Shown piece by piece: positions 8,917 through 17,938 of a DNA stretch of 64,000 bases. The stretch's first letter is position 1. Each line of letters begins with the position of its first letter. The notes below the pieces were generated by a model, which did no database searches, was not told the origin of the DNA, and was given only the letters and a program-made list of their open reading frames with translations. This stretch comes from Mycobacterium sp. DL99 (GTDB taxonomy: Bacteria > Actinomycetota > Actinomycetes > Mycobacteriales > Mycobacteriaceae). The position numbers and the translations under genes were made by a program. The stretch spans positions 5,445,798 to 5,509,797 of the forward strand of contig NZ_SJOM01000007.1 in assembly GCF_004762045.1 (NCBI RefSeq), written 5' to 3'.

Positions 8917-10128
8917 ATGGCGGGGATTTCGGCGGAAGGTTCGCTCGGCCCGGACAACCAGCGTTGGGCCTACCCGCTGCTACTGATCCTCAGTGGTGTC
9001 GCCCTCGGAGTCTCGGGTCTGCCCGCGCCGCTGTACGGGATCTACGAAACCGCCTGGCACCTCACTCCGCTGGCCACCACGATCGTCTTCGCGGTCTACG
9101 CACTGGCCGCGCTGGCCGCTGTGCTCGTGTCCGGCCGCATATCCGACGTCATCGGCCGTAAGCCCGTGCTCGTGGGCGCCCTCATCGCGATGATCATCGG
9201 ACTCGGCGTCTTCCTGGTGGCCGACAACATTGCCCTGCTCCTGCTGGCCCGCACCATCCACGGCGCGGCCGTCGGCTCGATCGTGGTGGTGGCCGCCGCC
9301 GCGCTGCTCGACCTGCGTCCGCACCGCGGTGTGCGCTCGGGACAGCTCAGCGGCGTCGCATTCAACATCGGCATGACCGTCGCGATCATCGGCTCCGCCG
9401 TCCTGGCGCAATACGCCCCACACCCACTGCGCACCCCCTACGCCGTGGTGGCGGTGATCTGCGTCCTGGTCGGCGTCGGCGTCCTCGCCCTGCGCGAAAC
9501 CCACACCACCCGCTCCCCCGGCCCTATCCGAATCTCGAAACCTGCTGTGGCCAAGGAGATCCGGTCCGACTTCTGGTTCGCCGCACTCGGTGCGATGGCA
9601 TCCTGGTCGGTGCTGGGTGTGCTGCTCTCGCTGTATCCGTCGCTGGCCGCACACCAGACGCACATCGAGAACCTGGTGTTCGGCGGCGGAGTCGTGGCCA
9701 TCACCGCGTTCTCCGCGGCGATGGCCCAACTGGCCGCCACCCGCATCCCGGCACACCGCTCCGCGATCGCCGGCGACGTGGGAATGGCGATCGCCCTGGG
9801 CCTGACCGTTCCGGTGCTGCTCACCCAATCCTGGCCCCTGGTGTTCGTGGCGGCAGCAATGCTGGGCGCGACGTTCGGGCTCGGCTTCGGCGGATCGCTG
9901 CGGCACCTGTCGCACGTCGTCCCGGCCGACCAGCGCGGCGAGACCATGTCCGCGTTCTACCTGCTGGCCTATACCGCGATGGCCGTCCCGACACTGCTGG
10001 CCGGCTGGGCCGCCACCCGCTGGGACCTGGCCACCGTCTTCCCGTGGTTCGCCGCCGCGGTGGCGACGGCCTGCCTGGCCGCCGCGGGCATCGGGGCACT
10101 GAGTCGACGCGGAACCGGCACCGACTGA
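8917..10128 (+). CDS. MFS transporter, drug-efflux type
   Basis: This major facilitator protein has about 12 membrane segments. Conserved features are the loop after TM2 (SGRISDVIGRKPVLVGAL, the family's motif A) and a weaker repeat near LSHVVPADQRGE in the second half. Start choice: ATG 8917 (403 residues) has GGACGGGG seven bases upstream, while ATGs at 8884 and 8911 sit inside the operator repeat or too close to that ribosome site. It is divergently arranged with the arsR gene and is its probable target. The likely role is proton-driven export of a small toxic compound, which cannot be identified from sequence. The alternative 414-residue reading starts at 8884. Confidence 0.88.
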   Translation: MAGISAEGSLGPDNQRWAYPLLLILSGVALGVSGLPAPLYGIYETAWHLTPLATTIVFAVYALAALAAVLVSGRISDVIGRKPVLVGALIAMIIGLGVFLVADNIALLLLARTIHGAAVGSIVVVAAAALLDLRPHRGVRSGQLSGVAFNIGMTVAIIGSAVLAQYAPHPLRTPYAVVAVICVLVGVGVLALRETHTTRSPGPIRISKPAVAKEIRSDFWFAALGAMASWSVLGVLLSLYPSLAAHQTHIENLVFGGGVVAITAFSAAMAQLAATRIPAHRSAIAGDVGMAIALGLTVPVLLTQSWPLVFVAAAMLGATFGLGFGGSLRHLSHVVPADQRGETMSAFYLLAYTAMAVPTLLAGWAATRWDLATVFPWFAAAVATACLAAAGIGALSRRGTGTD

Positions 10129-10182
10129 CCCAGTTCGACAACTTGGGCTCAGCAACGGCGTCGCGGCAATACTCTGATCGCC

Positions 10183-11208
10183 ATGGCACCAGCGCAACGC
10201 GAACCCAACGTCGTCGTCCTCGGCGGAGGATCTTGGGGCACCACCGTCGCCTCCATCTGTGCTCGGCGCGGGCCGACGCTGCAGTGGGTGCGCTCGGAGG
10301 AGACCGCCAAGGACATCAACGACAACCACCGCAACACGCGCTACCTGGGCAACGAAGTCGTACTCCCCCAAAGCCTCAAGGCCACAAACGATTTCAGTGA
10401 GGCGGCCAACTGCGCCGATGTGATCGTGATGGGCGTGCCGTCACACGGCTTCCGCGGGGTGCTCACCGAGCTGGCCCGTGAACTGCGGCCGTGGGTGCCG
10501 GTGGTCTCGCTGGTCAAGGGCCTGGAGCAGGGCACCAACCGGCGGATGAGCGAGATCGTCGACGAGGTGCTGCCCGGGCATCCGGCCGGGATCCTGGCCG
10601 GGCCCAACATCGCCCGCGAGGTCGCCGAGGGCTATGCCGCCGCCGCCGTGCTGGCCATGCCCGACCAACACCTCGCGGCGAATCTCGCACAGTTGTTCCG
10701 CACCAAGCGATTTCGCACCTACACCACCGACGACGTGATCGGGGTGGAGATGGCCGGGGCGCTCAAGAACGTCTACGCCATCGCCGTCGGCATGGGCTAT
10801 TCACTGGGCATCGGCGAGAACACCCGCGCGATGGTGATGGCCCGCGCGGTCCGGGAGATGTCCAAACTCGGCGAGGCCATGGGCGGACACCGCGACACCT
10901 TCGCGGGCCTGGCCGGCATGGGAGACCTCATCGTCACCTGCACCAGCCAGCGCAGCCGCAACCGGCACGTCGGCGAGCAACTGGGCGCGGGTAAGAAGAT
11001 CGACGAGATCATCGCCTCGATGAATCAGGTCGCCGAGGGCGTCAAGGCCGCCAGCGTGATCATGGAATTCGCCGACAAGTACGGGCTCAACATGCCCATC
11101 GCCCGCGAGGTGGACCGCGTGATCAACCACGGCGCGAAGGTGGAGGACGCGTACTACGGCCTGATGGTCGAGAAGCCGGGGCACGAGGTGCACGGCTCAG
11201 GGTTCTGA
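10183..11208 (+). CDS. gpsA: NAD(P)+-dependent glycerol-3-phosphate dehydrogenase
   Basis: This 341-residue enzyme reduces dihydroxyacetone phosphate to sn-glycerol 3-phosphate, the backbone donor for phospholipids. The N-terminal Rossmann motif GGGSWGT is at residues 14-20. The family signatures LVKGLEQGTNRRMSE, LAGPNIAREVAEG and GVEMAGALKNVYAIAVG (which holds the catalytic lysine) and the GLAGMGDLIVTCTS segment are all present, and the length is normal. It corresponds in context to M. tuberculosis Rv0564c (gpdA1), which I recall lying next to htpX. Here about 9.4 kb separate the two. It is transcribed alone and ends at a strong hairpin. Confidence 0.96.
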   Translation: MAPAQREPNVVVLGGGSWGTTVASICARRGPTLQWVRSEETAKDINDNHRNTRYLGNEVVLPQSLKATNDFSEAANCADVIVMGVPSHGFRGVLTELARELRPWVPVVSLVKGLEQGTNRRMSEIVDEVLPGHPAGILAGPNIAREVAEGYAAAAVLAMPDQHLAANLAQLFRTKRFRTYTTDDVIGVEMAGALKNVYAIAVGMGYSLGIGENTRAMVMARAVREMSKLGEAMGGHRDTFAGLAGMGDLIVTCTSQRSRNRHVGEQLGAGKKIDEIIASMNQVAEGVKAASVIMEFADKYGLNMPIAREVDRVINHGAKVEDAYYGLMVEKPGHEVHGSGF

Positions 11209-11223
11209 GTCTTCAGCGCCGGG

Positions 11224-11272
11224 AGTGACGCTCTGGTCGCTACGCCTCGCTGACGACGACCACTGCGTCACT
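11224..11272. terminator. Bidirectional hairpin between gpsA and the XRE-cupin gene
   Basis: This lies between two convergent genes. Outer arms AGTGACGC (11224-11231) and GCGTCACT (11265-11272) are perfect complements. Inner arms GGTCG (11235-11239) and CGACC (11257-11261) continue the stem across a 3/3 internal loop. No long T tract follows, as is usual in mycobacteria. A transcription terminator for both genes is the simplest reading. Confidence 0.65.
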
Positions 11273-11289
11273 TTCGCGGAACCGTGCCC

Positions 11290-11895
11290 TCAGGCGCCCC
11301 GCACCGCGGCGCGGAAGTCCTCGGCCCCGACCGGTGGGGCGATGGTCCAGAGCACCTCGGCCTCGCCCTCGGTCGGGTTGTGCCAGTCGTGCAGCTGGGT
11401 CGCACCGAAGGTCATGCTGTCGCCGGTGTTCAGCAATGTGGTCTGCCCCTCGACGGTGATGCTGAGCTCGCCTTTCAGCACGTAGACGAAAATCGTTGCG
11501 GCATCGAGCCGGTAGGCCCCGCCGGAGCCTCCGCCCGGCCGCATGACGGTGTGCATCACCTGCACATGGTGTTCGGACTTCGGGGTCAGCAACTCTTCCC
11601 GGACCCCGTGGCCGCCCATCTCCAGCGGCGCCCCGGCCCCGCTGCGCACCACCGGCGCCGAGGGGTACTCGAACAGGTCGCCGATGCCGATCTCCAGTGC
11701 GTCGCAGATCCGGATCAACACCGGGACCGAGACATTCGTCATCCCCCGCTCGGCCAGGCTCAGGAAACCCTTGGTCACCTCGGCCCGGGCGGCCACCTCG
11801 GTCAGGCTCAATCCGCGCTGACCACGGAATTCGCGCAGCCGTGCCCCAGCCCGCCCCATGCCGGTCTCCGTGCCGGTCTGCTGGCCGTCCCCCAC
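11290..11895 (-). CDS. XRE-family regulator with C-terminal cupin domain
   Basis: This protein of 201 residues has an XRE helix-turn-helix at about 13-70 (LREFRGQRGLSLTEVAARAEVTKGFLS, broken by the turn) and a small-molecule-binding cupin at about 105-190. The fusion type is common for regulators of amine, amino-acid or alcohol use, the cupin sensing the substrate. The start chosen is GTG 11895, because AGGAAGGGGAAG sits just upstream at 11912-11901. The longer frame from GTG 11922 has no such site. It is divergent from the alcohol dehydrogenase/permease operon, which it probably controls along with itself. Confidence 0.85.
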   Translation of the reverse strand: MGDGQQTGTETGMGRAGARLREFRGQRGLSLTEVAARAEVTKGFLSLAERGMTNVSVPVLIRICDALEIGIGDLFEYPSAPVVRSGAGAPLEMGGHGVREELLTPKSEHHVQVMHTVMRPGGGSGGAYRLDAATIFVYVLKGELSITVEGQTTLLNTGDSMTFGATQLHDWHNPTEGEAEVLWTIAPPVGAEDFRAAVRGA

Positions 11896-12012
11896 TGAAG
11901 CTTCCCCTTCCTGTTGACGCACGTTCGTTTAGTGGTGTAAAACACGTTCCATCGTTTTATGGCATTGAACCCTACACGTGGCGGTGCCCCCCGAAGCACA
12001 GAAAGGCACGCG
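11896..12012. promoter_or_regulatory. Divergent promoter region with repeated CACGTTC boxes
   Basis: This 117-bp region lies between the XRE-cupin regulator and the alcohol dehydrogenase. CACGTTC occurs at 11920-11926 and again at 11943-11949, 23 bases apart (about two helical turns), each followed within ten bases by CGTTT. A TTGACG element at 11914-11919 could be a -35 box for the plus strand. The repeats are a candidate operator for the XRE protein. This is an inference from position and spacing only. Confidence 0.45.
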
Positions 12013-13158
12013 GTGTCTGCACCTGCAACCGAGCCCAACAGCGAGTCGACGCGGATTCAGGCCGCCGTACTCGACGGCAACGGATCCATCACCATCGAGC
12101 ACGTCGACCTGGCCGCCCCCGGCCCCGGTGAGGTGCGGGTCAAGATCGCCGCCGCCGGCGTTTGTCACTCCGACCTGCACGTCACCACCGGAGCCTGGGA
12201 CGTCCCGGCGCCGGTGGTGCTGGGACACGAAGGATCCGGCGTGGTCACCGCGGTCGGCGCCGGCGTCGACGACCTCGAACCCGGCGACCATGTGGTGCTC
12301 AGCTGGGTGCCCGGCTGCGGCGAATGCCGCGCCTGCCTGGCCGGCCGACCGGCCCAATGCGCGCTGGTCGCGTCGGTCGTGGCCACCGGCGGCACCCTGT
12401 ACGACGGAACCACCCGGCTGTCCAACGAACGCGGCCAGATCCACCACTACCTCGGGGTGTCCTCCTACGCCGAGCAGGTCGTGGTTCCCCGCAGCGGCGC
12501 GGTCAAGGTCCGCAAGGACGCACCCCTGGAAGACATCGCGATCGTGGGCTGTGCGATCGCCACCGGAGTGGGCGCGGTGCGCAATACCGCCGGCGTACAA
12601 CCCGATTCGACCGTCGCGGTGATCGGCTGCGGCGGGGTCGGCCTGGCCTGCGTGCAGGGCGCCCGACTGGCCGGCGCCTCACGCATCGTGGCGGTCGACG
12701 TCGTCGCCGAAAAGCTCGACCTGGCACGCAAACTCGGAGCCACCGACACCGTCGACGCCTCGGCGGTCGAGGACGTGGTGACCGCCCTGCGTGAGGTGGT
12801 GCCCGACGGATACGACTACATCTTCGACGCCATCGGCAAGATCGCCACCACCGAACAGGCCATCGCCGCGCTGGGCCTCGGCGGGGCCGCCGTCATCGTC
12901 GGCCTGCCACCGGCCGGCGAACGCGCCAGCTTCGACCCGCTCGCGCTGGCCGAGGCCGATCAACGGATACTGGGCTCCAATTACGGCTCGGCGGTGCCCG
13001 AGCGGGACATCCCGCAACTGGTCGACGAGGTGATGGCGGGCAACCTCGACCTGGCCTCGATGATCTCCGCCCGGCGACCACTGGCCGAAGCCGCGGCCGC
13101 CCTCGATGATCTGGCCGCCGGCCACGCACTGCGCCAACTACTCGTCCCGAACGCCTGA
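12013..13158 (+). CDS. Zinc-dependent alcohol dehydrogenase (MDR family)
   Basis: This 381-residue medium-chain dehydrogenase starts at GTG 12013, which has GAAAGG six bases upstream. An upstream in-frame ATG at 11959 would place translation inside the regulatory repeats. Catalytic zinc ligands are Cys51 (in VCHSD) and His72 (in GHEGSG). The structural zinc lobe has four cysteines at about 102, 105, 108 and 116. The NAD(P)-binding motif GCGGVGL lies near residue 205. The overall form matches mycobacterial class I/III-like alcohol dehydrogenases acting on primary alcohols or aldehydes. It forms an operon with the permease 18 bases downstream, suggesting that an imported amino compound or alcohol is oxidised. 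The substrate is unknown. Confidence 0.9.
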   Translation: MSAPATEPNSESTRIQAAVLDGNGSITIEHVDLAAPGPGEVRVKIAAAGVCHSDLHVTTGAWDVPAPVVLGHEGSGVVTAVGAGVDDLEPGDHVVLSWVPGCGECRACLAGRPAQCALVASVVATGGTLYDGTTRLSNERGQIHHYLGVSSYAEQVVVPRSGAVKVRKDAPLEDIAIVGCAIATGVGAVRNTAGVQPDSTVAVIGCGGVGLACVQGARLAGASRIVAVDVVAEKLDLARKLGATDTVDASAVEDVVTALREVVPDGYDYIFDAIGKIATTEQAIAALGLGGAAVIVGLPPAGERASFDPLALAEADQRILGSNYGSAVPERDIPQLVDEVMAGNLDLASMISARRPLAEAAAALDDLAAGHALRQLLVPNA

Positions 13159-13176
13159 GAAGAATCGAGATCCCAA

Positions 13177-14616
13177 GTGACTGAAGATCTTCAGACCCGG
13201 GCCGAGACCCCGAACGGGGATGCCGGTCTGCGCCGCGGAGTGATGGGTGGCGGCGAACTCGCCGCACAGGCCATCGCCAACATCGCACCCAGCGCCGTCA
13301 TCGCGTTCACCGCTGCCGCCATCTACACCACGGCCAGTAACGGCACCTGGATCTCGTTCGCGCTGGCCACCGTGGTCATACTCGCGGTGGGGTACTGCAT
13401 CTCGCAGTTCGCCAAGCGCCGTTCGAGCGCGGGCTCGCTGTACAGCTATGCCGCGACCGCTCTGGGACCGTTCGGCGCCTACCTGACCGGCGTCAGCCTG
13501 ATCATCGGATGCTTCGGTATCGCCGCAGGCTCACTGAGCGGCTCGGTGGCCTACACCGCCACCCTGCTCAACCAACTCGGCATTCCGGTCCATGGGGTGG
13601 CCGCACAGATCGTGCTGGCCGCCGTTCTCGGTGCACTGGCCACGTTGTTCACCATCCGCGGCATCCGCCTCTCCGCACGGGTTTCCCTTGTGCTCGAATT
13701 GGTTTCGGTGTCCATCATCACCCTGCTGCTGGTCTTCACCCTGGTGCACCTGGGAGCGGACGCCTTCGACGCCGACCAGTTCGACCTGAGCGGCGCCAAG
13801 CCGTCGGGAATCGCGGTGGGCATGGTGCTGGCGATCCTGGGCTTCGTCGGATTCTCCAGCGCCGACGCCCTGGCCCGGGAGGCCAAAGATCCCTACCGCG
13901 CGGTGCCGCGGGCAATCATGTGGAGCGCCGCCGGCGTGGGTGTGCTGTACGTCTTCGCCGCCTACACCCAAGTGGCCGCGCTGGGACCCGACCTCGGTGA
14001 ATCCGCTCAGCCGCTCAACGATCTCGCGACCCTGGTCGGCATGCCGGGCTGGTTCAACCCGATCCTCAACTTCGGTATCGCCGCATCGTTCTTCGCCGTG
14101 GTGGTCGCACCGATGAACGTCATCGGCCGCATCCTGTACGTGATGGGCAAAGAGGGTGTGGTGCCGTCGGCGATCGGCCGGACCCACCCGACGCACCTGA
14201 CCCCGCACCGCGCCCTGATCTCGGTCAGCCCACTGGTGATCGCGGTGCCCGTGGTCCTGTACCTGGGCGGCGTCGATGCGATGGACGTGGTGACCTGGGT
14301 GGACACCTATGGGACCTACGGTTACATGGTGGCGTACGCCGCCGCTGCGATCGCGGCCGTCGTCTTCCTGCGAAGCATCAAGGTCCGCGTCCCGCTGGTC
14401 TGGCCGGCCGCCGCGCTGGCCATCGGATCAATGGCATATGTGTTCTACGCCAACGTGTATCCGGTGCCGGCCTACCCGCTCAACGTGATCCCGTGGCTGT
14501 TCCTGGCCACGGTTGCCGCCGCGCTGGCCTGGTACTGGATTCTGAGCCGCCGGTCACCGGAAGTGATCGCGAAGATCGGCACCAGCGACATGGAGACGCT
14601 CGAAGGAATCGGCTGA
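13177..14616 (+). CDS. APC-superfamily amino acid/amine permease
   Basis: This protein of 479 residues, GTG start, has about 12 hydrophobic segments in the amino acid-polyamine-organocation pattern. The first helix region contains IANIAPSAVIAFTAAA, and the FVGFSSADALAREAKDPYRAVPRA segment after TM6 is the family's hallmark for permeases of amino acids and amines. It is cotranscribed with the zinc alcohol dehydrogenase and presumably brings in the compound whose breakdown that enzyme serves. Ethanolamine-like or other amino-alcohol substrates would fit but are only a guess. Confidence 0.88.
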   Translation: MTEDLQTRAETPNGDAGLRRGVMGGGELAAQAIANIAPSAVIAFTAAAIYTTASNGTWISFALATVVILAVGYCISQFAKRRSSAGSLYSYAATALGPFGAYLTGVSLIIGCFGIAAGSLSGSVAYTATLLNQLGIPVHGVAAQIVLAAVLGALATLFTIRGIRLSARVSLVLELVSVSIITLLLVFTLVHLGADAFDADQFDLSGAKPSGIAVGMVLAILGFVGFSSADALAREAKDPYRAVPRAIMWSAAGVGVLYVFAAYTQVAALGPDLGESAQPLNDLATLVGMPGWFNPILNFGIAASFFAVVVAPMNVIGRILYVMGKEGVVPSAIGRTHPTHLTPHRALISVSPLVIAVPVVLYLGGVDAMDVVTWVDTYGTYGYMVAYAAAAIAAVVFLRSIKVRVPLVWPAAALAIGSMAYVFYANVYPVPAYPLNVIPWLFLATVAAALAWYWILSRRSPEVIAKIGTSDMETLEGIG

Positions 14617-14644
14617 TTCAGCCGATGGCGGTCTCAGCCGATGG
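14608..14644. repeat. Inverted and direct repeats at the convergent permease/secreted-protein ends
   Basis: ATCGGCTGA (14608-14616, which includes the permease stop) is followed one base later by its exact complement TCAGCCGAT. The 11-base word TCAGCCGATGG recurs at 14618-14628 and 14634-14644. The first arm could pair with the second copy across a 17-base loop, giving a plausible bidirectional terminator, while pairing with the near copy is too tight for RNA. Confidence 0.5.
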
Positions 14645-15149
14645 TGAAGGTGGGCTTGAAGTCCGATTCCTGCTTACCGATGACGAAGCTGCCCGCCGGG
14701 CTGATCACGAAGCCGGACTGATTGCGTCCATCGATGCAGGAGGTCGTCACGCCGTCGGTGCCGCAGCTGATCGTCTGGTAGCTGATCCGCGAGTTCGGCG
14801 GCAACGGCTTGGGGTTCTCGACGACGCCGAACACCGGCGCCGGCGAGCTGGCGAACCCGGGCACCCCGGGCCCGCCGCTGACCAGATTGGCCCCGTTGGG
14901 TGCGGCCGGGATCGGTCCGCTGCAGCCGTAGGTGCCGGAGCGCTGTAGTACGCAGGTGATGCCGTCCGGGATGCCGAACGCGTACCAGTTGTTGTCCATC
15001 ACCGCGTACTCGGAGGTCTTGACCGGCGCGTACGCGTTGACGTTGGGGACGGCGGGAGCCGGCGCCGGTTCCGCGGCCGCCACCGGCGGCACGCTCATCA
15101 CTGCCGCCCCCGCGGCGCTCACCAGGCCAATCACCACTCTGCTCAGCAC
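14634..15149 (-). CDS. Exported protein of unknown function
   Basis: This 171-residue protein starts at GTG 15149 and has a clear Sec signal peptide (about residues 1-26, ending VAAAEP). An Ala/Pro-rich linker follows, and the mature domain has four cysteines, in ITCVLQ, YGCSG, ISCGT and SCIDG, likely forming two disulfides. I do not recognise a named family with certainty. Small secreted proteins of this kind are common in mycobacteria. It lies 50 bases downstream of another small exported protein on the same strand. Confidence 0.8.
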   Translation of the reverse strand: MLSRVVIGLVSAAGAAVMSVPPVAAAEPAPAPAVPNVNAYAPVKTSEYAVMDNNWYAFGIPDGITCVLQRSGTYGCSGPIPAAPNGANLVSGGPGVPGFASSPAPVFGVVENPKPLPPNSRISYQTISCGTDGVTTSCIDGRNQSGFVISPAGSFVIGKQESDFKPTFTIG

Positions 15150-15199
15150 GCCGTCACCCTAACCCGGGGCGATAGTGCGGTCCACCGCTCCGGGTTCGG

Positions 15200-15520
15200 C
15201 TACTTGCCCTGGCCGCAAGCGAGGTCGACGTACACCGTGGTGTAGCGGACCCGCTCCTCGGTGTTGCCCCGAGGCGCCGCCTTGAGTTCGGTGATGTCAC
15301 GACCCGGACGGACCGCCTTGACGTTGCAGGCATCGATCGAGCCGCTGCCGACTCGGGACAAGATGACGCGGTAGCCCTCGTCCTCCAACTGCTTGATGGT
15401 CTGCTGGGCCGATCCGGCGCCACTCGGTGCCGCCGCGGCCGGGCCGGCCAGTGCCAGCGCGCTCAGGGCCAGACCGGCCCCGACGGTGGCGACAACGGTG
15501 TTTTTGACGGTGTTCCTCAT
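15200..15520 (-). CDS. Small exported protein of unknown function
   Basis: This 106-residue product has an Ala/Leu-rich Sec signal peptide (residues 1-31, ending AAAAPS). The mature part is about 75 residues, with two cysteines (DACNVK and DLACGQ) that may pair. A purine-rich ribosome site (GGAAGGCAGG) lies upstream of ATG 15520. The fold looks like the short alpha/beta secreted proteins found throughout mycobacteria (QQTIKQLEDEGYRVILSRVG opens it). No enzyme motif is visible. It sits between the TrcS-like kinase and the other exported protein, all on the same strand. Confidence 0.82.
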   Translation of the reverse strand: MRNTVKNTVVATVGAGLALSALALAGPAAAAPSGAGSAQQTIKQLEDEGYRVILSRVGSGSIDACNVKAVRPGRDITELKAAPRGNTEERVRYTTVYVDLACGQGK

Positions 15521-15639
15521 TGAACTACCTGCCTTCCTTGCTGAATTGATTTCAGCCTATTCAGGTAATTCACCCGCGTCCATCAACTCATATTGAACAC
15601 ATACGAATGAGCGCATATGAATTGCCGGGCATTGAATAT

Positions 15640-17157
15640 TCAGGCGGAATTCATATTTTTCAGGTGCCCGGCAGCGTCCGGAGCGGACTCGCCGGCCAGC
15701 GGGATACGCACGGTAAACACCGTCTCACCTGGCTTCGAGGCGACGGCCACGGTGCCCTGGTGGGCCTCGATGATCGACGCCACGATGGCCAGGCCCAGCC
15801 CGGTGCTACCCAATTCTCGCGACCGCGATTTATCGGCTCTGACGAATCTGCCGAAGAGATTCGGCAACAATTCCGCATCAATTCCCGGCCCGTCGTCGGT
15901 AACGGTCAATTCCGCGAATTCATCGGTCTCGGTCAATGCAATGGTGACCGTCACACCGGGCGGCGTGTGCACCCGGGCATTTGTCAACAAATTGCTGACC
16001 ACTTGGTGCAGCCGAGCCAAATCGCCGCGCACCCATAACGGATCGTCGGGCAGTTCGGCCACCCAGTGATGTTCGGGTGCGCCCACTGCCACGTCGTTGA
16101 CCGCGTCGACCACCAGATCGCTCAGGTCGATGTCGTCGGTCTCCAGGTCCTGGCCCTCACTGAGCCGGGACAACAACAGCAGGTCGCTGACCAGCCCGGT
16201 CATCCGGCGCGCCTCGGCCTCGATGCGGGCCAGCGCGTATTCGGTGGTCGGCGGCAGGTTCGCGCTGTCCTGCCGGGTGAGCTCGGCATAACCCTGGATC
16301 GCCGCCAGCGGGGTGCGCAGCTCATGGCTGGCATCGGTGAGGAACTGCCGCGTGCGCCGATCGGAAGCCGCCAACTCGGCCAGCGCACTGTCGACGTTGG
16401 ACAGCAGCTGGTTGAGTGTCTCGCCGACGATGCCGACCTCGTTGTCCGGATCGGTGTCCTTGTCACGCACCCGCGCCGTGATGCGGTGATCGCCGGCGTC
16501 CAACCGCAGTGTCGCCACCTTGGCGGCGGTGGCCGCGACCCGGCGCAACGGCCGCAGCGCGATACGCACCACTGCGACCGTGCCCAATGCCGTGGCGATC
16601 AGCGCAACGACGATCATCACCGCGACCGTCACCGTCTTGCGGGCGATCACCAGGTTCGCGCTCTCCATGGACACCCCGGACACCAGCACATCGCCGTTGC
16701 CCGCAGGCTGGCTGGCCAGCCGATACGAGCCGAGCACCGGCAGCTTCACCGTGCGCGGGTGCTCGTCGGTCCAGGCGTACTGGTCGAGGGCGCGGGTCAC
16801 CGAGACCGGGGCCGGGTGCGGCTCACCGTCGGAGAACACGGCCGACTGGATCACCTCGCCGTCGTGTAGCACCGCGATCAGGTTGCCGGGCGCCTGTCCG
16901 ACGAACGCGGTGAGCGCCTCGGCATCCGCGGTGAGCACGTGCCCGGTCTGGCCTTCTCGCCACTTCTCATAGGAGTGGCTGAACGCCGCCAACGACCGCG
17001 TCACCTCGGCATCGCTCATCGTCGACACATAGGTGTGCAGGCTGTACACCGACAACGCGCCGACCGCGGCCAGCGCCACCGTGACGATCGCACTGACACC
17101 CAGCACCAATTGGCGGCGTAGCGAGCGCGGCCACCACCACTTGGTTTTGGGCGGCAT
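15640..17157 (-). CDS. trcS: Sensor histidine kinase, TrcS-like
   Basis: This 505-residue membrane kinase has TM1 at about 17-40, an extracytoplasmic sensor region at about 41-172, and TM2 at about 173-198. A HAMP linker follows, then the HisKA domain with the phospho-accepting His278 in ASHELRTPLA, and an HATPase domain with the N box (VSNLLTNARVHTP), DDGPGID and STGLGLAIV. It begins seven bases after the OmpR-type regulator stop and is in the same operon. Length and partner match the M. tuberculosis TrcS/TrcR pair as I recall it. That orthology is strong but rests on memory rather than alignment. Confidence 0.88.
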   Translation of the reverse strand: MPPKTKWWWPRSLRRQLVLGVSAIVTVALAAVGALSVYSLHTYVSTMSDAEVTRSLAAFSHSYEKWREGQTGHVLTADAEALTAFVGQAPGNLIAVLHDGEVIQSAVFSDGEPHPAPVSVTRALDQYAWTDEHPRTVKLPVLGSYRLASQPAGNGDVLVSGVSMESANLVIARKTVTVAVMIVVALIATALGTVAVVRIALRPLRRVAATAAKVATLRLDAGDHRITARVRDKDTDPDNEVGIVGETLNQLLSNVDSALAELAASDRRTRQFLTDASHELRTPLAAIQGYAELTRQDSANLPPTTEYALARIEAEARRMTGLVSDLLLLSRLSEGQDLETDDIDLSDLVVDAVNDVAVGAPEHHWVAELPDDPLWVRGDLARLHQVVSNLLTNARVHTPPGVTVTIALTETDEFAELTVTDDGPGIDAELLPNLFGRFVRADKSRSRELGSTGLGLAIVASIIEAHQGTVAVASKPGETVFTVRIPLAGESAPDAAGHLKNMNSA

Positions 17158-17164
17158 CAGCGGG

Positions 17165-17938
17165 TCACGACGCGGGCCGCAGCATGTAACCCACCCCGCG
17201 CACGGTGTGGATCATCGGCTCGCGGTCGGTGTCGACCTTCTTGCGCAGGTAGGAGATGTAGAGGTCCACGATGCTGGACTTCCCGCCGAAGCCGTAGTTC
17301 CACACCCGGTCGAGGATCTCGGCGCGGCTCAGCGCCCGGCGCGGGTTACGCATCAGGTAACGCAACAGCTCGAACTCCGTCACGGTGAGGTTGATCGGCT
17401 CACCGGCACGGGTGACCTCGCGGCTGGCGCCGTCGAGCACCATGTCGCCGACCTTCAGGGTTTCGTCAGCCGGCGGTGTGGTGTGGCTGGACCGGCGCAA
17501 CAGCCCGCGCAGCCGGGCCACCAGCTCCTCGAGGCTGAACGGCTTGGTCATGTAGTCGTCGGCCCCCGCGGTCAGACCGGACACCCGGTCCAGCACCGAA
17601 TCCCTGGCCGTCAGAAACAGCGTCGGCGTGTAGCCGTCGGCCTCACGCATCCGCTGCAGGATCTGCAGCCCGTCGATATCCGGCAGCATGATGTCCAAGA
17701 CCACCACATCCGGTTCGATCTCGTCGAACTTTGCTACCGCGTCATGGCCGTTATGGGCCACTTCGACTTCCCAGCCCTCATAGTGCAGGGCCATCTTGAC
17801 CAGGTTGGTCAGCGCCGGCTCGTCATCGACCAGCAACACCCGGATAGCTGATCCGTCGGCGCGGTGGATCTTCGGCAACTGTCCGAGGATGGCCTGGCGG
17901 GGTTGCTGGGCTCGGGGGGATACGGACATCGTCGTCAT
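17165..17938 (-). CDS. trcR: OmpR-family response regulator, TrcR-like
   Basis: This 257-residue regulator has a receiver domain from about 32 to 145, with acidic pocket residues Asp38/Asp39 and phospho-acceptor Asp82 (in LDIMLPD). Lys132 lies in the MTKPF signature. A winged-helix output domain follows, with the characteristic SRAEILDRVWNYGFGG and HTVRGVGYML ends. The N-terminal extension of about 30 residues, RQAILGQLPKIHR, resembles TrcR of M. tuberculosis, which is also 257 residues in my memory. TrcR is known to activate its own promoter by binding an AT-rich region. The unusually AT-rich upstream gap here fits that. Confidence 0.88.
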   Translation of the reverse strand: MTTMSVSPRAQQPRQAILGQLPKIHRADGSAIRVLLVDDEPALTNLVKMALHYEGWEVEVAHNGHDAVAKFDEIEPDVVVLDIMLPDIDGLQILQRMREADGYTPTLFLTARDSVLDRVSGLTAGADDYMTKPFSLEELVARLRGLLRRSSHTTPPADETLKVGDMVLDGASREVTRAGEPINLTVTEFELLRYLMRNPRRALSRAEILDRVWNYGFGGKSSIVDLYISYLRKKVDTDREPMIHTVRGVGYMLRPAS

